Source: Clostridium lentum (GTDB lineage Bacteria; Bacillota; Clostridia; Clostridiales; Clostridiaceae). From it: a stretch of 37,614 nucleotides of DNA. Each line of letters starts with the position of its first letter. Within the stretch, counting starts at the first letter, position 1. The stretch covers positions 1 through 37,614 of the forward strand of contig NZ_JACOOQ010000023.1 in NCBI RefSeq assembly GCF_014287815.1, given 5' to 3'. Shown piece by piece: positions 24,195-33,701 of this stretch. The notes under the pieces were generated by a model. It was not told the origin of the DNA. It searched no databases and worked only from the letters and a program-made list of their open reading frames with translations. A program made the position numbers and the translations under genes.

Positions 24195-24236
24195 AAAAAG
24201 CTAATTAAACAAACTTCAGTGTTTAATCAGCTTTTT
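24195..24236 (-). terminator. Terminator of the pPIWI-RE operon
   Basis: AAAAAGCTAATTAAACA pairs with TGTTTAATCAGCTTTTT over 17 bp with one wobble and an 8-nt loop; on the minus strand it ends in TTTTT. It starts 17 nt after the pPIWI-RE stop. Confidence 0.8.
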
Positions 24237-24252
24237 GCTGCTATTATTCAAA

Positions 24253-26790
24253 TTATTTTATTTCACATTTTTTTGTGTTCTCATTTACTTTCATTATTGA
24301 TATCATATACTCACCTATTCTATTAATACAGTATATTGGTAACGGTCTAGATGAGTCTGATTTATATGAAATATTCATTCTTCTTAACATTTGTGTAATT
24401 TTTATTATTTCATCTTGTTCTTCTTCATTCTTAGCACCTTGAATATTTACTTCACATAAAGTTTGCCTTTTAATAGGCTTTCTTATTGCTTTAAGTTTGG
24501 TCAAATCATTTCTAATTCTGTTTCCATCATGCTTTTCACCTACTAAATAATATGTTGATTTTATGCTTTTAAATATTCCTGTTTCTCTATTTATATTATT
24601 CTTACTTTCTTTAAAAATAAAATAATCAGGCACTTCATCTTCAGTGTTAAATCTTATTAACCTAAGAAATTCTTTATTACAAACTTCTAGATTGTTAAAA
24701 TCAATAAAGTTATCGTTTGTTAACTGCTTCCATATTCCTCTCATATTACAATCAGCGAAACAATATACAATTCTTTTTTCTTTCAGTGTTTCATCAATAT
24801 TATTTAGTATCCACTGAGATATATTCTGTCTTTTAGCATTATCTAGTTTTTGTATTTTAGTATTTTCTAAAACTTTATTATTAATATTTAATATATATTC
24901 CCTAGCCTCTTTCCATTTAGTATCAGGGTATACTTTATAATATATGATACCTTTATCTATTTTACTTATTGCAATTCTATTAGAATTATCTTTTGCACTT
25001 ATTTTTCCTATTCCTAATAATATGTCATTTTCCTTTATACCTGTGATATTATATAAATCACCTTCTACAAAACCACATGCAGATAATAAATCCTTAACTG
25101 CACTAAAAATAGTATCTATTCCTGTAGGTTTAATTTTTTCATTTTCACAACCTTCAGTTGATATAAAACTAACAAATTGATTAATTACTTTACATTCTTT
25201 TAATGCATTTCTAACAACGTATTTTGAATCTTTTTCCTTTTGTTCATCTATTTGATCATATCTTGGAATATCAATAATTGCACCTTGTATAACATCCCTG
25301 TTATCTTCAAATATAGACTTTATCATCTTTTCTCTATCTTTTTTAGTTTCTCCGTCCTTTATATACAAGGCAAAATCATTATTTATAATATTGAATTCAA
25401 CGTTTAAATTCTCATCATTTTCATAACAATTATCACTAATTTTTTTATTTAATCTTAATAAAATCCTAACTACACCAATGACCATATTTTTCATTTCTTC
25501 ATCCTTAGTAGCTATGTGAATAAGAACCTTATTATTTAATAAATTAATTTTATATGGCTTACATGGTATTTCTTTATTTCCATCAACAAGCTCTTTTTTC
25601 TTATTTAGATTTTGTGGAATGTATTTTTCAAAGTTATACTCTTTGGCATTTGAAGTAGTAAATTTCATATTTTTTTTTGCTCCTAATTTGCATAATAACT
25701 TAATAGGTTTTCTTAATTGTAAATTAACAAGCTTTTCTTGCACCAATTTAAGAGCTTCATTTCTCTCTGGTAAACCACATCCGTATTCAATATCTTTATT
25801 TGTTGAATTCTTTTTAACTATAAGTGCTATGCTCTTATCTTCATTATATTCATTTATATATATAACTGGATTGTACAGTATACTATCCATATTTATTTGT
25901 AATATATCACTAAAACATTTATCACATGTGTTCTTATATTTAAATTCACTGGATCCACTTCGTATAATACTCAACTTATTAAAAGCTAATTCTTCATCAA
26001 TAAAATATGGATTCTCTTTATATACATAAATGGTTGTAGCTTCACGTAATAAAAGCGATGATTTAATTATATTATTATCTTTTCTTATAATTGGATAAGT
26101 CGTCCATATTCTTGTTGATAACTTAATATTTAATACAGATTGATTAATATCAATAGGAGTTTTTAACTTTGCACTAATAACATAAGAAAATTTATCTTTA
26201 TATTTTTCTTTTTCATTTTGTTTATTTACATCTATATCAATTGGTAAAGTAAACATTTCTGCTACATTAGCTTCACCAATAACTCTATGAAATTTCAGTT
26301 GTCTATTTAATGTTAGAAAATTAAAACTTTCTTTAGATAATTTATAAATATAATACTGTGGAATTAAATTATACATGTTATTTGATTTTTGTTTTAATAT
26401 TTCCTTTAAGCTAATAACTTCATATTGCCAAAGCTCTGCAAAATTTATTTGAATTATTTCACCACATTTATTCTTCATTTCCTCTGTCAACCAATCAGCT
26501 ATCTTTTCTTTTAAAAGTTCCATATCAAATTGCTCTAGTGAATATACCCATCTATTATTATCAATAATAATATCACTTATACTATTATTACAATATATAA
26601 TTCCATTAAAAATTGATGTTGCTATTTTATATATGGACTTATTTGCTATAGCTTTATATTTATCATCACTTCTAGTTATATTTTCTATTATTTCTCTTAC
26701 TTCATTTGGTAATATAAATGCATATAAATTAACATCATCAATAGTATCTTCATCTATTAAAAATGAAAATAACTGTAAATTATTCTCCAT
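24253..26790 (-). CDS. pPIWI-RE protein (prokaryotic PIWI with R-E signature)
   Basis: An 845-aa Argonaute-related protein. The C-terminal third is an RNase H-like PIWI domain with the family hallmarks: strand-turn YCFADCNMRGIWKQL (676-690, R684 the likely conserved Arg), the glutamate strand LCEVNIQG (E780), the helix QMLRRMN (800-806) and the near-terminal RPLPIYCINRIGEYM (815-829), matching the L-P-x-P...EY block. The first 420 residues are the family-specific N-terminal region (DUF3962-like) with a CDKC pair at 289-292. pPIWI-RE proteins were predicted from genomics to act in guide-dependent defence, probably on R-loops or plasmids. It follows the helicase by 22 nt with AAGGGTG as ribosome binding site, is the last gene, and looks intact. 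Confidence 0.88.
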   Translation of the reverse strand: MENNLQLFSFLIDEDTIDDVNLYAFILPNEVREIIENITRSDDKYKAIANKSIYKIATSIFNGIIYCNNSISDIIIDNNRWVYSLEQFDMELLKEKIADWLTEEMKNKCGEIIQINFAELWQYEVISLKEILKQKSNNMYNLIPQYYIYKLSKESFNFLTLNRQLKFHRVIGEANVAEMFTLPIDIDVNKQNEKEKYKDKFSYVISAKLKTPIDINQSVLNIKLSTRIWTTYPIIRKDNNIIKSSLLLREATTIYVYKENPYFIDEELAFNKLSIIRSGSSEFKYKNTCDKCFSDILQINMDSILYNPVIYINEYNEDKSIALIVKKNSTNKDIEYGCGLPERNEALKLVQEKLVNLQLRKPIKLLCKLGAKKNMKFTTSNAKEYNFEKYIPQNLNKKKELVDGNKEIPCKPYKINLLNNKVLIHIATKDEEMKNMVIGVVRILLRLNKKISDNCYENDENLNVEFNIINNDFALYIKDGETKKDREKMIKSIFEDNRDVIQGAIIDIPRYDQIDEQKEKDSKYVVRNALKECKVINQFVSFISTEGCENEKIKPTGIDTIFSAVKDLLSACGFVEGDLYNITGIKENDILLGIGKISAKDNSNRIAISKIDKGIIYYKVYPDTKWKEAREYILNINNKVLENTKIQKLDNAKRQNISQWILNNIDETLKEKRIVYCFADCNMRGIWKQLTNDNFIDFNNLEVCNKEFLRLIRFNTEDEVPDYFIFKESKNNINRETGIFKSIKSTYYLVGEKHDGNRIRNDLTKLKAIRKPIKRQTLCEVNIQGAKNEEEQDEIIKITQMLRRMNISYKSDSSRPLPIYCINRIGEYMISIMKVNENTKKCEIK

Positions 26791-26812
26791 ATTTTTTCAC
26801 CCTTGCCTTGTA

Positions 26813-29800
26813 TTATTCATCATAGTAATCATCATTTATTACATCAATATAAGTATTATTAATATCATCAATTAGATTTTTTAAAGAATTATTAAAATTT
26901 CCAAATAAACTATTTATTACTTCATCATTTAAATTTTTTTCTAATAATTCATGCCATGCATAGAATATACTATTTTTAGCATTCTGTTTTTTACTTTCCA
27001 CTATTGCTTCACAATAAGCTAAATCGCAAAATACAGCCTCACAGCTATTACCATTTCTCTGCATTCTTCCAATAGCTTGTTTTATTGGTACCAACATAAA
27101 CCATGACATCATTTCTCTATCTTCTTCACTAAGTTTCTTCCATTGACCTATAGATACTATATTATTATATTCAGCAAAGCATAATTTACTAAATAACTCA
27201 AGCCTTTCACTATAATCCTCATATTTTTCAGTAATTCCATCTATAATTTCATTCATTTTATAATGTAAAATTGGAATATATGATTTAAAATCCCCTGGTA
27301 CCATATATGGTCTTATTAAGAAAAATGCACTGCTAAAATATGAATTATATTCTCCATCCACTGAATTTTTATTAGTTAATATATTATATCCCCTAGCAAT
27401 TATTGATAAAGGTACAATACAAATATCTGCTTCTTCAGTAATTATTTCAAAATTTTCAATATTTTCTTTAGTTATTACCTTAGAAAACTCATTTTCTTCT
27501 TTACCTACAACAGCATAATTCAAATCTTTTTCCATTTGTAATACATTAGCTACAACATCACAATCGGAATAGCTATTTACTACAATTAAAATTTTCTTTT
27601 TCTTTTCTATTCTAAATTTTATATCTCTTATTATATTCTTAGTGAGATACCTTAAATTTTCTTCCTTAAATTCTAATTTAGAACCAGATATTCTTAAAAA
27701 CTCTTTCTCTCTAGTAGTTGGCAGAAATTTAATGTCAATTTTCCCTTCTGGTTTATCACTTAACAATAATATATCTGGTGATTTTTTCAAATTATAATGT
27801 GCTGAACCTGGAGAATAGCTTGTTCCTGATAAACATATAACACCTGGTCCTTCTAATCCTATATCTTCTTTCATATAAGCCCAATTTTCTAATAAACTTC
27901 TTCCAACGCCAGCATATCTCATAATGTCAATTTTTATTCCATCATTATAGGTAAATTTATATCCGTAAAGAGTTCCTATACATGGTTCCTTAACAAATTG
28001 CATTAATTTCTTAGGTAACATTTGTATTCCATCAATATATTTAATTGTTCCTGTATATTTGTATTGTAATTTAGAATATTCTTTTGTAATTATTCTAATT
28101 AAGTAATCTAGCTGAACTAAAAGAATTAAAAATTCTATCTTTTCAATAAATGTTTTCCTATCTATATTTTTGCCTTGTTTATTTAAAGGTAAAGAGACTT
28201 TATTTATTTCCAACAAATTATCTATTTCTTTATATAATTTTGTTTCAGGATATCCTCCATTAGTATTGTGTATGCTCTCTATTTCATTAAATAAAAGATT
28301 TAAAGGATGATTTAATTCTATTTCTGTTATATTATCAATATTTATTAAATTTACATACTGGAATAAATAATCAATAAATTTCTCATTACCTTCTACCTTT
28401 TCCAGAATTGTTTTTACTTCATTAAATATCTCAGTTGGTGTTAAGATTTCATTCTGTATATACCTTTGTATTTTATCAAACTCTAACACTATTCTTATAA
28501 TTGATGGCATTATACTATCTATTTTCGATACATTTTTACTAAAACTATATACATCTTTTTTTCTTAACTTCAAATTATTGTCAAGAATTTCATCTCTAAA
28601 TTGTTTTACTTTATTTATTATATTATCATCACCATAATTCAATTTACCATGAGGCATTAATTCAGAATCCAGTGTGCTTTGCACTCCATCAGCTTCATCA
28701 ACAATTATAAAATCTAATAAATCATGAAATAATTCATATATTCCTCTCTTATATGGATCAATAAAATCCTTCAATTTTCCTTTTGTCAAACTATACGGTG
28801 TAGTAACTAATACATCAGCTGAATATATAGCTCTATATCTCTTCATTTTTCCACATTTATTACTATATGGACATGTAACAGAAATATCATCCTCTTTTAA
28901 CTTGTTACAAGGTACTTCATATGGACTCTCAAAATCATTAGCCAGTGCTTTTACAATGCAGCTACCTGATAAAAATTTCATTATATCATTATCATCTATA
29001 TACTCTTCTTTAATAGATTTATAATAATTATCTAAATGTTTAAATTCATTACTTTCACCTATAACAGGTATAGCATTTATTCCTAATTTTCTTAGTTCAA
29101 TTACTGTTGCTATTACATTTGCCACATTGTCTTCTACAATTCCCACTTTGCAACAATCATTTTTAACTGACTTAAAAACATATGTAAATTTAAAAGTTGA
29201 TTTACCGGCTCCTAAAGCTCCAACTATATGAATATTTCCTTTTACTTTCAATTTATTTTTACTATTTAATATTTTTAATCTTATATTAGGTCTATATTTA
29301 AACTTTCCACCCATCTCATTAAAAATAGTGCTCCAATTAATTCTTGTATCTATTATTGTTCTAATTTTTTCTTTATATTGAGGCAATTTTTTTATAGGAT
29401 CTCCTCCTATACTATAAACATCCGCACTATACTTTTTGTAGTCTAATTTATTTTGTTTTTTCAACTTACTGAAATACTCAATAATATCCTCAGCCACATT
29501 TTTTTCTGTTATATTGGTGTTAATTAATAAATATTCCAATTCATCACAATATATTTTTTCACGTTCTATCTCATATTTAACTTCATTTCTTACTAAGTAT
29601 CCATTGACACTTTCACCATAAAACCTTATATCATTATTACATTTTAAATATTCAGTAATTAATTCATTCCATCTTCTTCGTTTTCCTAAATTTAAATAGT
29701 TTTCTCTTGCTGTGTATATATACTTTTTAATATCTTTTTCCTCTTCTAATGTAGCTAACTCACTAAAGTATTTAGTTAAGACACTCCATGCATCTTTTAC

Positions 29801-29929
29801 TTTTACCTTTGTATTCAATTTACTAATTATTAATAAAACAATTTCAACTTGAATAAATTCTCTAATACTTATATTTTCTATTCCATAATAATTAAAAATC
29901 GATTTTATCTTCTTTTTAAAATTATCCAT
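26813..29929 (-). CDS. DinG/XPD-like FeS helicase of the pPIWI-RE system
   Basis: A 1038-aa SF2 helicase. Residues 1-215 are the pPIWI-RE-associated N-terminal domain. Walker A is GALGAGKS (237-244). Four cysteines between motifs Ia and II (C324, C341, C353, C359, the last two in CPYSNKC) fit the 4Fe-4S cluster of XPD/DinG helicases. The Walker B box is DEAD (411-414), and motif VI PIKQAIGRMQRNG is near 962-974. This enzyme is the standard partner of pPIWI-RE and is expected to unwind DNA or R-loops at the target. It shares one base with the upstream nuclease gene stop, so translation is coupled. It is long for the family but shows no internal break. Confidence 0.88.
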   Translation of the reverse strand: MDNFKKKIKSIFNYYGIENISIREFIQVEIVLLIISKLNTKVKVKDAWSVLTKYFSELATLEEEKDIKKYIYTARENYLNLGKRRRWNELITEYLKCNNDIRFYGESVNGYLVRNEVKYEIEREKIYCDELEYLLINTNITEKNVAEDIIEYFSKLKKQNKLDYKKYSADVYSIGGDPIKKLPQYKEKIRTIIDTRINWSTIFNEMGGKFKYRPNIRLKILNSKNKLKVKGNIHIVGALGAGKSTFKFTYVFKSVKNDCCKVGIVEDNVANVIATVIELRKLGINAIPVIGESNEFKHLDNYYKSIKEEYIDDNDIMKFLSGSCIVKALANDFESPYEVPCNKLKEDDISVTCPYSNKCGKMKRYRAIYSADVLVTTPYSLTKGKLKDFIDPYKRGIYELFHDLLDFIIVDEADGVQSTLDSELMPHGKLNYGDDNIINKVKQFRDEILDNNLKLRKKDVYSFSKNVSKIDSIMPSIIRIVLEFDKIQRYIQNEILTPTEIFNEVKTILEKVEGNEKFIDYLFQYVNLINIDNITEIELNHPLNLLFNEIESIHNTNGGYPETKLYKEIDNLLEINKVSLPLNKQGKNIDRKTFIEKIEFLILLVQLDYLIRIITKEYSKLQYKYTGTIKYIDGIQMLPKKLMQFVKEPCIGTLYGYKFTYNDGIKIDIMRYAGVGRSLLENWAYMKEDIGLEGPGVICLSGTSYSPGSAHYNLKKSPDILLLSDKPEGKIDIKFLPTTREKEFLRISGSKLEFKEENLRYLTKNIIRDIKFRIEKKKKILIVVNSYSDCDVVANVLQMEKDLNYAVVGKEENEFSKVITKENIENFEIITEEADICIVPLSIIARGYNILTNKNSVDGEYNSYFSSAFFLIRPYMVPGDFKSYIPILHYKMNEIIDGITEKYEDYSERLELFSKLCFAEYNNIVSIGQWKKLSEEDREMMSWFMLVPIKQAIGRMQRNGNSCEAVFCDLAYCEAIVESKKQNAKNSIFYAWHELLEKNLNDEVINSLFGNFNNSLKNLIDDINNTYIDVINDDYYDE

Positions 29930-31011
29930 TATACCTCCTCAAATATTCTTTCTATTTCTTTATATAAATGTCTTTCGCTAATTACCATAATATCTATACT
30001 TTCATTAGCTAATAATTTTTTAAGTTCTTTTATATACCTTCCAGCATTACTTATATTATAAATAAACTCTCTATGCTCAGGAATTACTATAAAATTAATA
30101 ATTCTATTATTTTTATTAATTAATTTATCTAAATTAGTATTATTAATTAAAATTTTCACTAATATTTCTGGTGTTCTAGCATCTTTTACATCTAAATTTA
30201 TTAAAATATTTTTATTACCATCTTTTATTGATATATCATATTCATCTACATTTGGATATAAAATCACTTCTTTTCCACGAAATCTTTCTACACACTTTTT
30301 GTAAATCTCAAATTCACCAATACTTGACATTAGATTAAACCTATATACACCTTCGTTCAACCTTAGAATTCTATTATTAAAAATCTTCTTTTTTGCTTTT
30401 AGATTATACTTATTAATATAATAATCACATACTTTAGAGCAAGTACCATTTCTCTTATCTTCTAAATTCAATTCTTTTCCACACACTGGACATAATAAGT
30501 ATTCTCCATTTATATCATTTGCATTTTCATACATTTTTTTTATCATTATATATATATCGTATCCAAAATTTCTTTTTACTTCTATTTCAAGATCTCTTAA
30601 AGATATATAATAATTATTAATTATAAATTCTTTAATTTTTTTATAAACTTCGTCTTTATCTTTTAGTGTAGATTCGCGAATATATTTCAATAATTGATAC
30701 ATAAGCTTTTGTCCTGCTTCCTCTACATCATCTTCAGAAGCCCTCTCTAAAAACTCTTCTGTTAAATCTAAGTATGCATCTATTGCAACTCCTTCTAATG
30801 TTCCATCATCAATATATTCTTTCATAGGAATATTACCTAGAAAATATAATAATTCCGGAATATTAGTAGGAAAGTCTTTATAGCCTTTTTCAATGAGCTT
30901 TTTAGTTAATTGCTGTAAAAGCTTATATAATTTTATTAGCTTAATCTTTTTGTCTTTTTCATTTATAGAATCTCTTATTCCATAAATCAAGTTAAAATCT
31001 TCAGTATTCAT
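29929..31011 (-). CDS. pPIWI-RE-associated REase-fold nuclease with zinc ribbon
   Basis: A 360-aa protein, first in the operon. Residues 1-165 are a helical domain of the pPIWI_RE_Y type. Next comes a zinc ribbon (CPVC at 174-177, C191, C195), then an REase-like fold: E235 region helix, D259 in DEYDISI and the D-x-K of INLDVKD (D274, K276), so the PD-(D/E)XK site appears complete. In the described three-gene system the nuclease, DinG-like helicase and pPIWI-RE protein occur together, as here. The ribosome binding site is GGGGG with TAAT before the ATG. The palindrome at 31039-31079 lies just upstream. The order nuclease-helicase-pPIWI-RE and the overlaps argue for one transcript. Confidence 0.85.
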   Translation of the reverse strand: MNTEDFNLIYGIRDSINEKDKKIKLIKLYKLLQQLTKKLIEKGYKDFPTNIPELLYFLGNIPMKEYIDDGTLEGVAIDAYLDLTEEFLERASEDDVEEAGQKLMYQLLKYIRESTLKDKDEVYKKIKEFIINNYYISLRDLEIEVKRNFGYDIYIMIKKMYENANDINGEYLLCPVCGKELNLEDKRNGTCSKVCDYYINKYNLKAKKKIFNNRILRLNEGVYRFNLMSSIGEFEIYKKCVERFRGKEVILYPNVDEYDISIKDGNKNILINLDVKDARTPEILVKILINNTNLDKLINKNNRIINFIVIPEHREFIYNISNAGRYIKELKKLLANESIDIMVISERHLYKEIERIFEEV

Positions 31012-31038
31012 ATTACCCCCAAATATTTGTACATATGT

Positions 31039-31079
31039 AAAAACACTGTAATAATTATATCAATTATTACAGTGTTTTT
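31039..31079 (-). promoter_or_regulatory. Perfect 18-bp palindrome over the pPIWI-RE promoter
   Basis: The arms AAAAACACTGTAATAATT and AATTATTACAGTGTTTTT are perfect, with a 5-nt loop. On the minus strand an extended -10 (TGATATAAT, 31054-31062) spans the loop, 43-51 nt upstream of the nuclease start. It may be an operator for a dimeric repressor, or a terminator/attenuator, since T-runs flank both sides. No clear -35 fits. The position at the operon head makes regulation the more likely reading. Confidence 0.6.
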
Positions 31080-31109
31080 CATCAATTAAATCTTAGATAT
31101 TAAATATAA

Positions 31110-31153
31110 AAGTGGTTAGTAACAAATACTAAATGATTTATTACTAACCACTT
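31110..31153 (-). terminator. Terminator of the CAP-domain gene
   Basis: AAGTGGTTAGTAA and TTACTAACCACTT form a perfect 13-bp stem with an 18-nt loop; the minus strand continues TTTATATTTAA. It starts 29 nt after the CAP gene stop, so the palindrome at 31039-31079 is not needed as that gene's terminator. Confidence 0.75.
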
Positions 31154-31181
31154 CACCTTAAATATATTAAAAATTTATTTT

Positions 31182-31823
31182 CTATCTATAAAACTCTTGA
31201 GTTGCATATACTTTATTTCCTATCTTATATACTCCTACACCTATGCTGCTGAACTTTGTTGATAATATGTTTTCTTTATGTCCTTGAGAATTCATCCAAT
31301 TTGTCATAAATTGATTTGCTAATGCTGTAGGATCTGTAACACCACTTATATAAGCAATATTTTCTCCCCAAGCCTTATATGTAACTCCATCAGCTTTCAT
31401 TTTTGCAGTTATATTATTACCATTTAAATCAGTATGGCTAAAATAATTATTATCTCCCATATCTTGAGATTTAATTCTAGCATATTTTTCCATAGTTGTA
31501 TTATAAGTTAATGGTGCAACCCCAGCTTTAGTTCTTTCTTCATTTACCTTATTAAATATGGCTTGTTCAACTTCTGCCATGAATTTATTATTTATAGTTG
31601 CATCAGTATTATTACTAGTATTTCCTTCATTTAATAATGCATCATTACCAGTAGATGGTTTATTTTGATTATTAGTATGCCAATAATGTTTATTATATTT
31701 ATATCCACTAGCTGTACTTACTGCTTTAGACTTTGAACTATTATCAATAGTTTCTGCATTAGCTTGTACACCTCCTATAAATATACTTCCTAATACTAAT
31801 AATGAAATTATCTTAGATTTCAT
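31182..31823 (-). CDS. Secreted CAP-domain (SCP/YkwD-like) protein
   Basis: A 213-aa exported protein. The signal peptide is MKSKIISLLVLGSIFIGGVQ followed by ANA-ET, so cleavage after ANA is likely. A Ser/Asn-rich low-complexity linker covers about 25-80. The CAP domain (about 85-213) has the expected NEERTKAGVAPL, HTDLNG (metal-type His), WGENIAY and GHKENIL motifs. Clostridial YkwD/SafA-like proteins are extracellular; their activity is unclear. I chose the second ATG (31823) because AGGAGG (31831-31836) is 7 nt from it and only 1 nt from the first. It breaks the run of defence genes and looks like a passenger or ancestral chromosomal gene. Confidence 0.88.
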   Translation of the reverse strand: MKSKIISLLVLGSIFIGGVQANAETIDNSSKSKAVSTASGYKYNKHYWHTNNQNKPSTGNDALLNEGNTSNNTDATINNKFMAEVEQAIFNKVNEERTKAGVAPLTYNTTMEKYARIKSQDMGDNNYFSHTDLNGNNITAKMKADGVTYKAWGENIAYISGVTDPTALANQFMTNWMNSQGHKENILSTKFSSIGVGVYKIGNKVYATQEFYR

Positions 31824-32174
31824 TTCCATTCCTCCTATAATTTGAGTTAATATCTTTAACTCATTTTTAGTGCTCTTGTACTTTTACGTCTTTAACAACT
31901 TGTCCACCTAATAGTAACATGAATATTTAAATTTTATAATAGTGGATTAATAGAAAACATCTTATATATATCCCTTAAATGATATATTTTCTTTATATTC
32001 CTTAAAATAACTTTTATTCTATAATTATCTTCAAATACAAAAAATCCACTAGAATTAACTTAATTCTAGCGGATCTTATACTGAAGTTTTTCTGCCCCGT
32101 TCACACCTGCAAAAATTGTATAAGTTTGCATCTTATTTACCTATTACCTTTGCTTGTTCTCTTTGTTTAATTAT
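31824..32174. other. Intergenic stretch between CAP and HEPN genes
   Basis: It holds the CAP ribosome binding site, a small 8-bp inverted repeat (TGAGTTAA/TTAACTCA, 31843-31863) in the CAP leader, and the terminator at 32041-32075. The remaining sequence is AT-rich without a convincing ORF. Confidence 0.6.
32041..32075 (-). terminator. Terminator downstream of the HEPN/MNT pair
   Basis: ATCCACTAGAATTAA and its near-complement (one mismatch) form a stem of about 13 bp, with TTTTTT following on the minus strand. It lies about 100 nt after the HEPN stop. Confidence 0.7.
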
Positions 32175-32627
32175 TTATCTATTTATTTTATACTTTAACT
32201 TTACCACTTCAGATGATGATTCTAAAAATATATCTAAATAAATAATTTCTGAGTGACAAAATTTAATTATATCTGATTCTGCAATATCTCTTTTATAATA
32301 ATCATGAGTAAATCTATTTCTAAGTATTATACATTTGATTAAAAATTCACATAAATAATCATCCATTAACCCTTCTCTAGTTGCTGATTTAATTAAGTCA
32401 ACACCACTTAATCTTGGATTATACCTATCATTTATAACCAAATAAGTTTCGCATATATCAATTATATATTCAGTAAAATCAGAAAAATATCCTGTCATTC
32501 CTCTTGCTATAATCTCATTTGGATCTAAACAATATAACTGAACAGCTTTTCTTATTTTAATTAAAAATTCATGTGCACTATTAAATTTTTCACTTAGACG
32601 TTCTTTTTTATATCTATAATATACCAT
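32175..32627 (-). CDS. HEPN toxin (HepT-like)
   Basis: A 150-aa helical protein with the HEPN active-site motif RNRFTHDY (R103, H108, Y110), i.e. R-x4-H-x-Y as in HepT. The family is an RNase toxin, and the tyrosine is the residue known to be AMPylated by the MNT partner in HepT/MntA. It overlaps the nucleotidyltransferase gene by 14 nt and is downstream of it. Length and helical pattern (FLIKIRKAVQLYCL, YLCEFLIKCIILR) fit the family. It probably acts as toxin and the MNT protein as antitoxin. Nothing indicates decay. Confidence 0.82.
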   Translation of the reverse strand: MVYYRYKKERLSEKFNSAHEFLIKIRKAVQLYCLDPNEIIARGMTGYFSDFTEYIIDICETYLVINDRYNPRLSGVDLIKSATREGLMDDYLCEFLIKCIILRNRFTHDYYKRDIAESDIIKFCHSEIIYLDIFLESSSEVVKLKYKINR

Positions 32628-33024
32628 ATTTTGATTCCCAATCCTCTCTAACTAACTTAATTAAGTTTTCATTTACTCTATTAAACTTACTTATATACAT
32701 TAAGTAATCATAATGTAAATCAATGTTAAAGATTAATTTATCTTTATAATCTATATAAATATCAGCAAATACTGTATCAAAACTATTAAGTCCAATAAAG
32801 GTAAAGTGTATATCATCATAATTAAAGTATTTTTGTAACACTTCCCTATATTTATTTTCTATTTCAAATTCAACATTAAAGTCATTTTTCTTTATTAAGG
32901 CTAAAATATCAATATCACTTTTTCCCTCAAACCAATATTTAGTATTATAACTTCCAAATAAAGTTAAAGATATTAAATTTTCATTATCATTTGTTATCTT
33001 TAAATTAGATAATAACTTTTCCAT
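32614..33024 (-). CDS. MNT-type nucleotidyltransferase antitoxin
   Basis: A 136-aa minimal nucleotidyltransferase. The motif GSYNTKYWFEGKSDIDILAL has GS (24-25) and DxD (D37, D39) at the spacing of pol-beta-type enzymes. In MntA/HepT pairs it neutralises the HEPN RNase by transferring AMP to its tyrosine. The C-terminal half is longer than in the smallest MntA proteins and is rich in Phe/Tyr/Asp strands, which may explain a different partner. It is the first gene of the pair, with a GAGGTG-like ribosome binding site. Pairs like this act as abortive-infection or plasmid-stability modules. Confidence 0.82.
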   Translation of the reverse strand: MEKLLSNLKITNDNENLISLTLFGSYNTKYWFEGKSDIDILALIKKNDFNVEFEIENKYREVLQKYFNYDDIHFTFIGLNSFDTVFADIYIDYKDKLIFNIDLHYDYLMYISKFNRVNENLIKLVREDWESKYGIL

Positions 33025-33098
33025 TTTTCACCTCATAAAATATTGACTTTAGTTAAGTATATCAAAGCTTTCTACCATTTTCAAATAAATGATATTTC

Positions 33099-33635
33099 TT
33101 ATATATACTTAAACACTATAGTCATATTACTTAGTTTCTTATTAATCCTAAGCTTATACCTAAAATTCTTACCTTCTATAAATATTAAAGTCATTATTTG
33201 CCACAATAATACTGTGCCACCAGAATTCAATAATGATGTAAGTAAAGATTCACCTTTATAAGTTTTAATAATATACCAACAAGACAAAAGAATTGCTGCA
33301 GTAATCATATAATATCCAATTCTTATTACCCCCATAATACTTAACTTTTTTTCTCGCTCCAAAAACTCCTTATATGAATTTATTATACCTGCCTTTGACA
33401 TCTCCTCTTTATTTTTGTCTCTAACTTCCAATGGCATATTTATCTCTAATTCAACATTAATATGGTTTAATTTATATGGTAGTCTAAAAATATATTCTTG
33501 AATCCATCCATCTAAATCTTCATTAATACATCTATACTCAACATCTCTATAGTCAAATTCTCTAAATAACCCTTCATAATAATCAACTTTAATTGGTATT
33601 GTACATTTAATTTTTTCCTTTAGATTATCATTCAT
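33099..33635 (-). CDS. Unknown membrane-anchored 178-aa protein
   Basis: Not recognised. Residues 1-95 look cytoplasmic and mixed alpha/beta (CTIPIKVDYYEGLFREFDY, HINVELEINMPLEV). Two hydrophobic helices follow, IGYYMITAAILLSCWYII (about 107-124) and SGGTVLLWQIMTLIFIEG (about 137-154), then a short basic tail. This hairpin topology resembles small membrane effectors or sensors. GGAGAA precedes the ATG. It stands alone between the HEPN/MNT pair and the acetyltransferase remnant, with no clear partner. Confidence 0.65.
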   Translation of the reverse strand: MNDNLKEKIKCTIPIKVDYYEGLFREFDYRDVEYRCINEDLDGWIQEYIFRLPYKLNHINVELEINMPLEVRDKNKEEMSKAGIINSYKEFLEREKKLSIMGVIRIGYYMITAAILLSCWYIIKTYKGESLLTSLLNSGGTVLLWQIMTLIFIEGKNFRYKLRINKKLSNMTIVFKYI

Positions 33636-33701
33636 AATTTTTCTCCTAACTTTTTATACTTTAATTTTATACTTTCCTAAGCGTTAAAAAAACAACCTTA
33701 A

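Noticed and set aside
25619..26029. Plus-strand 136-aa open frame
   Set aside because: It is antisense to the pPIWI-RE gene, with no ribosome binding site and no family resemblance.
31182..31829. Start of the CAP protein at 31829
   Set aside because: AGGAGG is only 1 nt from that ATG; the next one at 31823 has normal spacing and starts a proper signal peptide.
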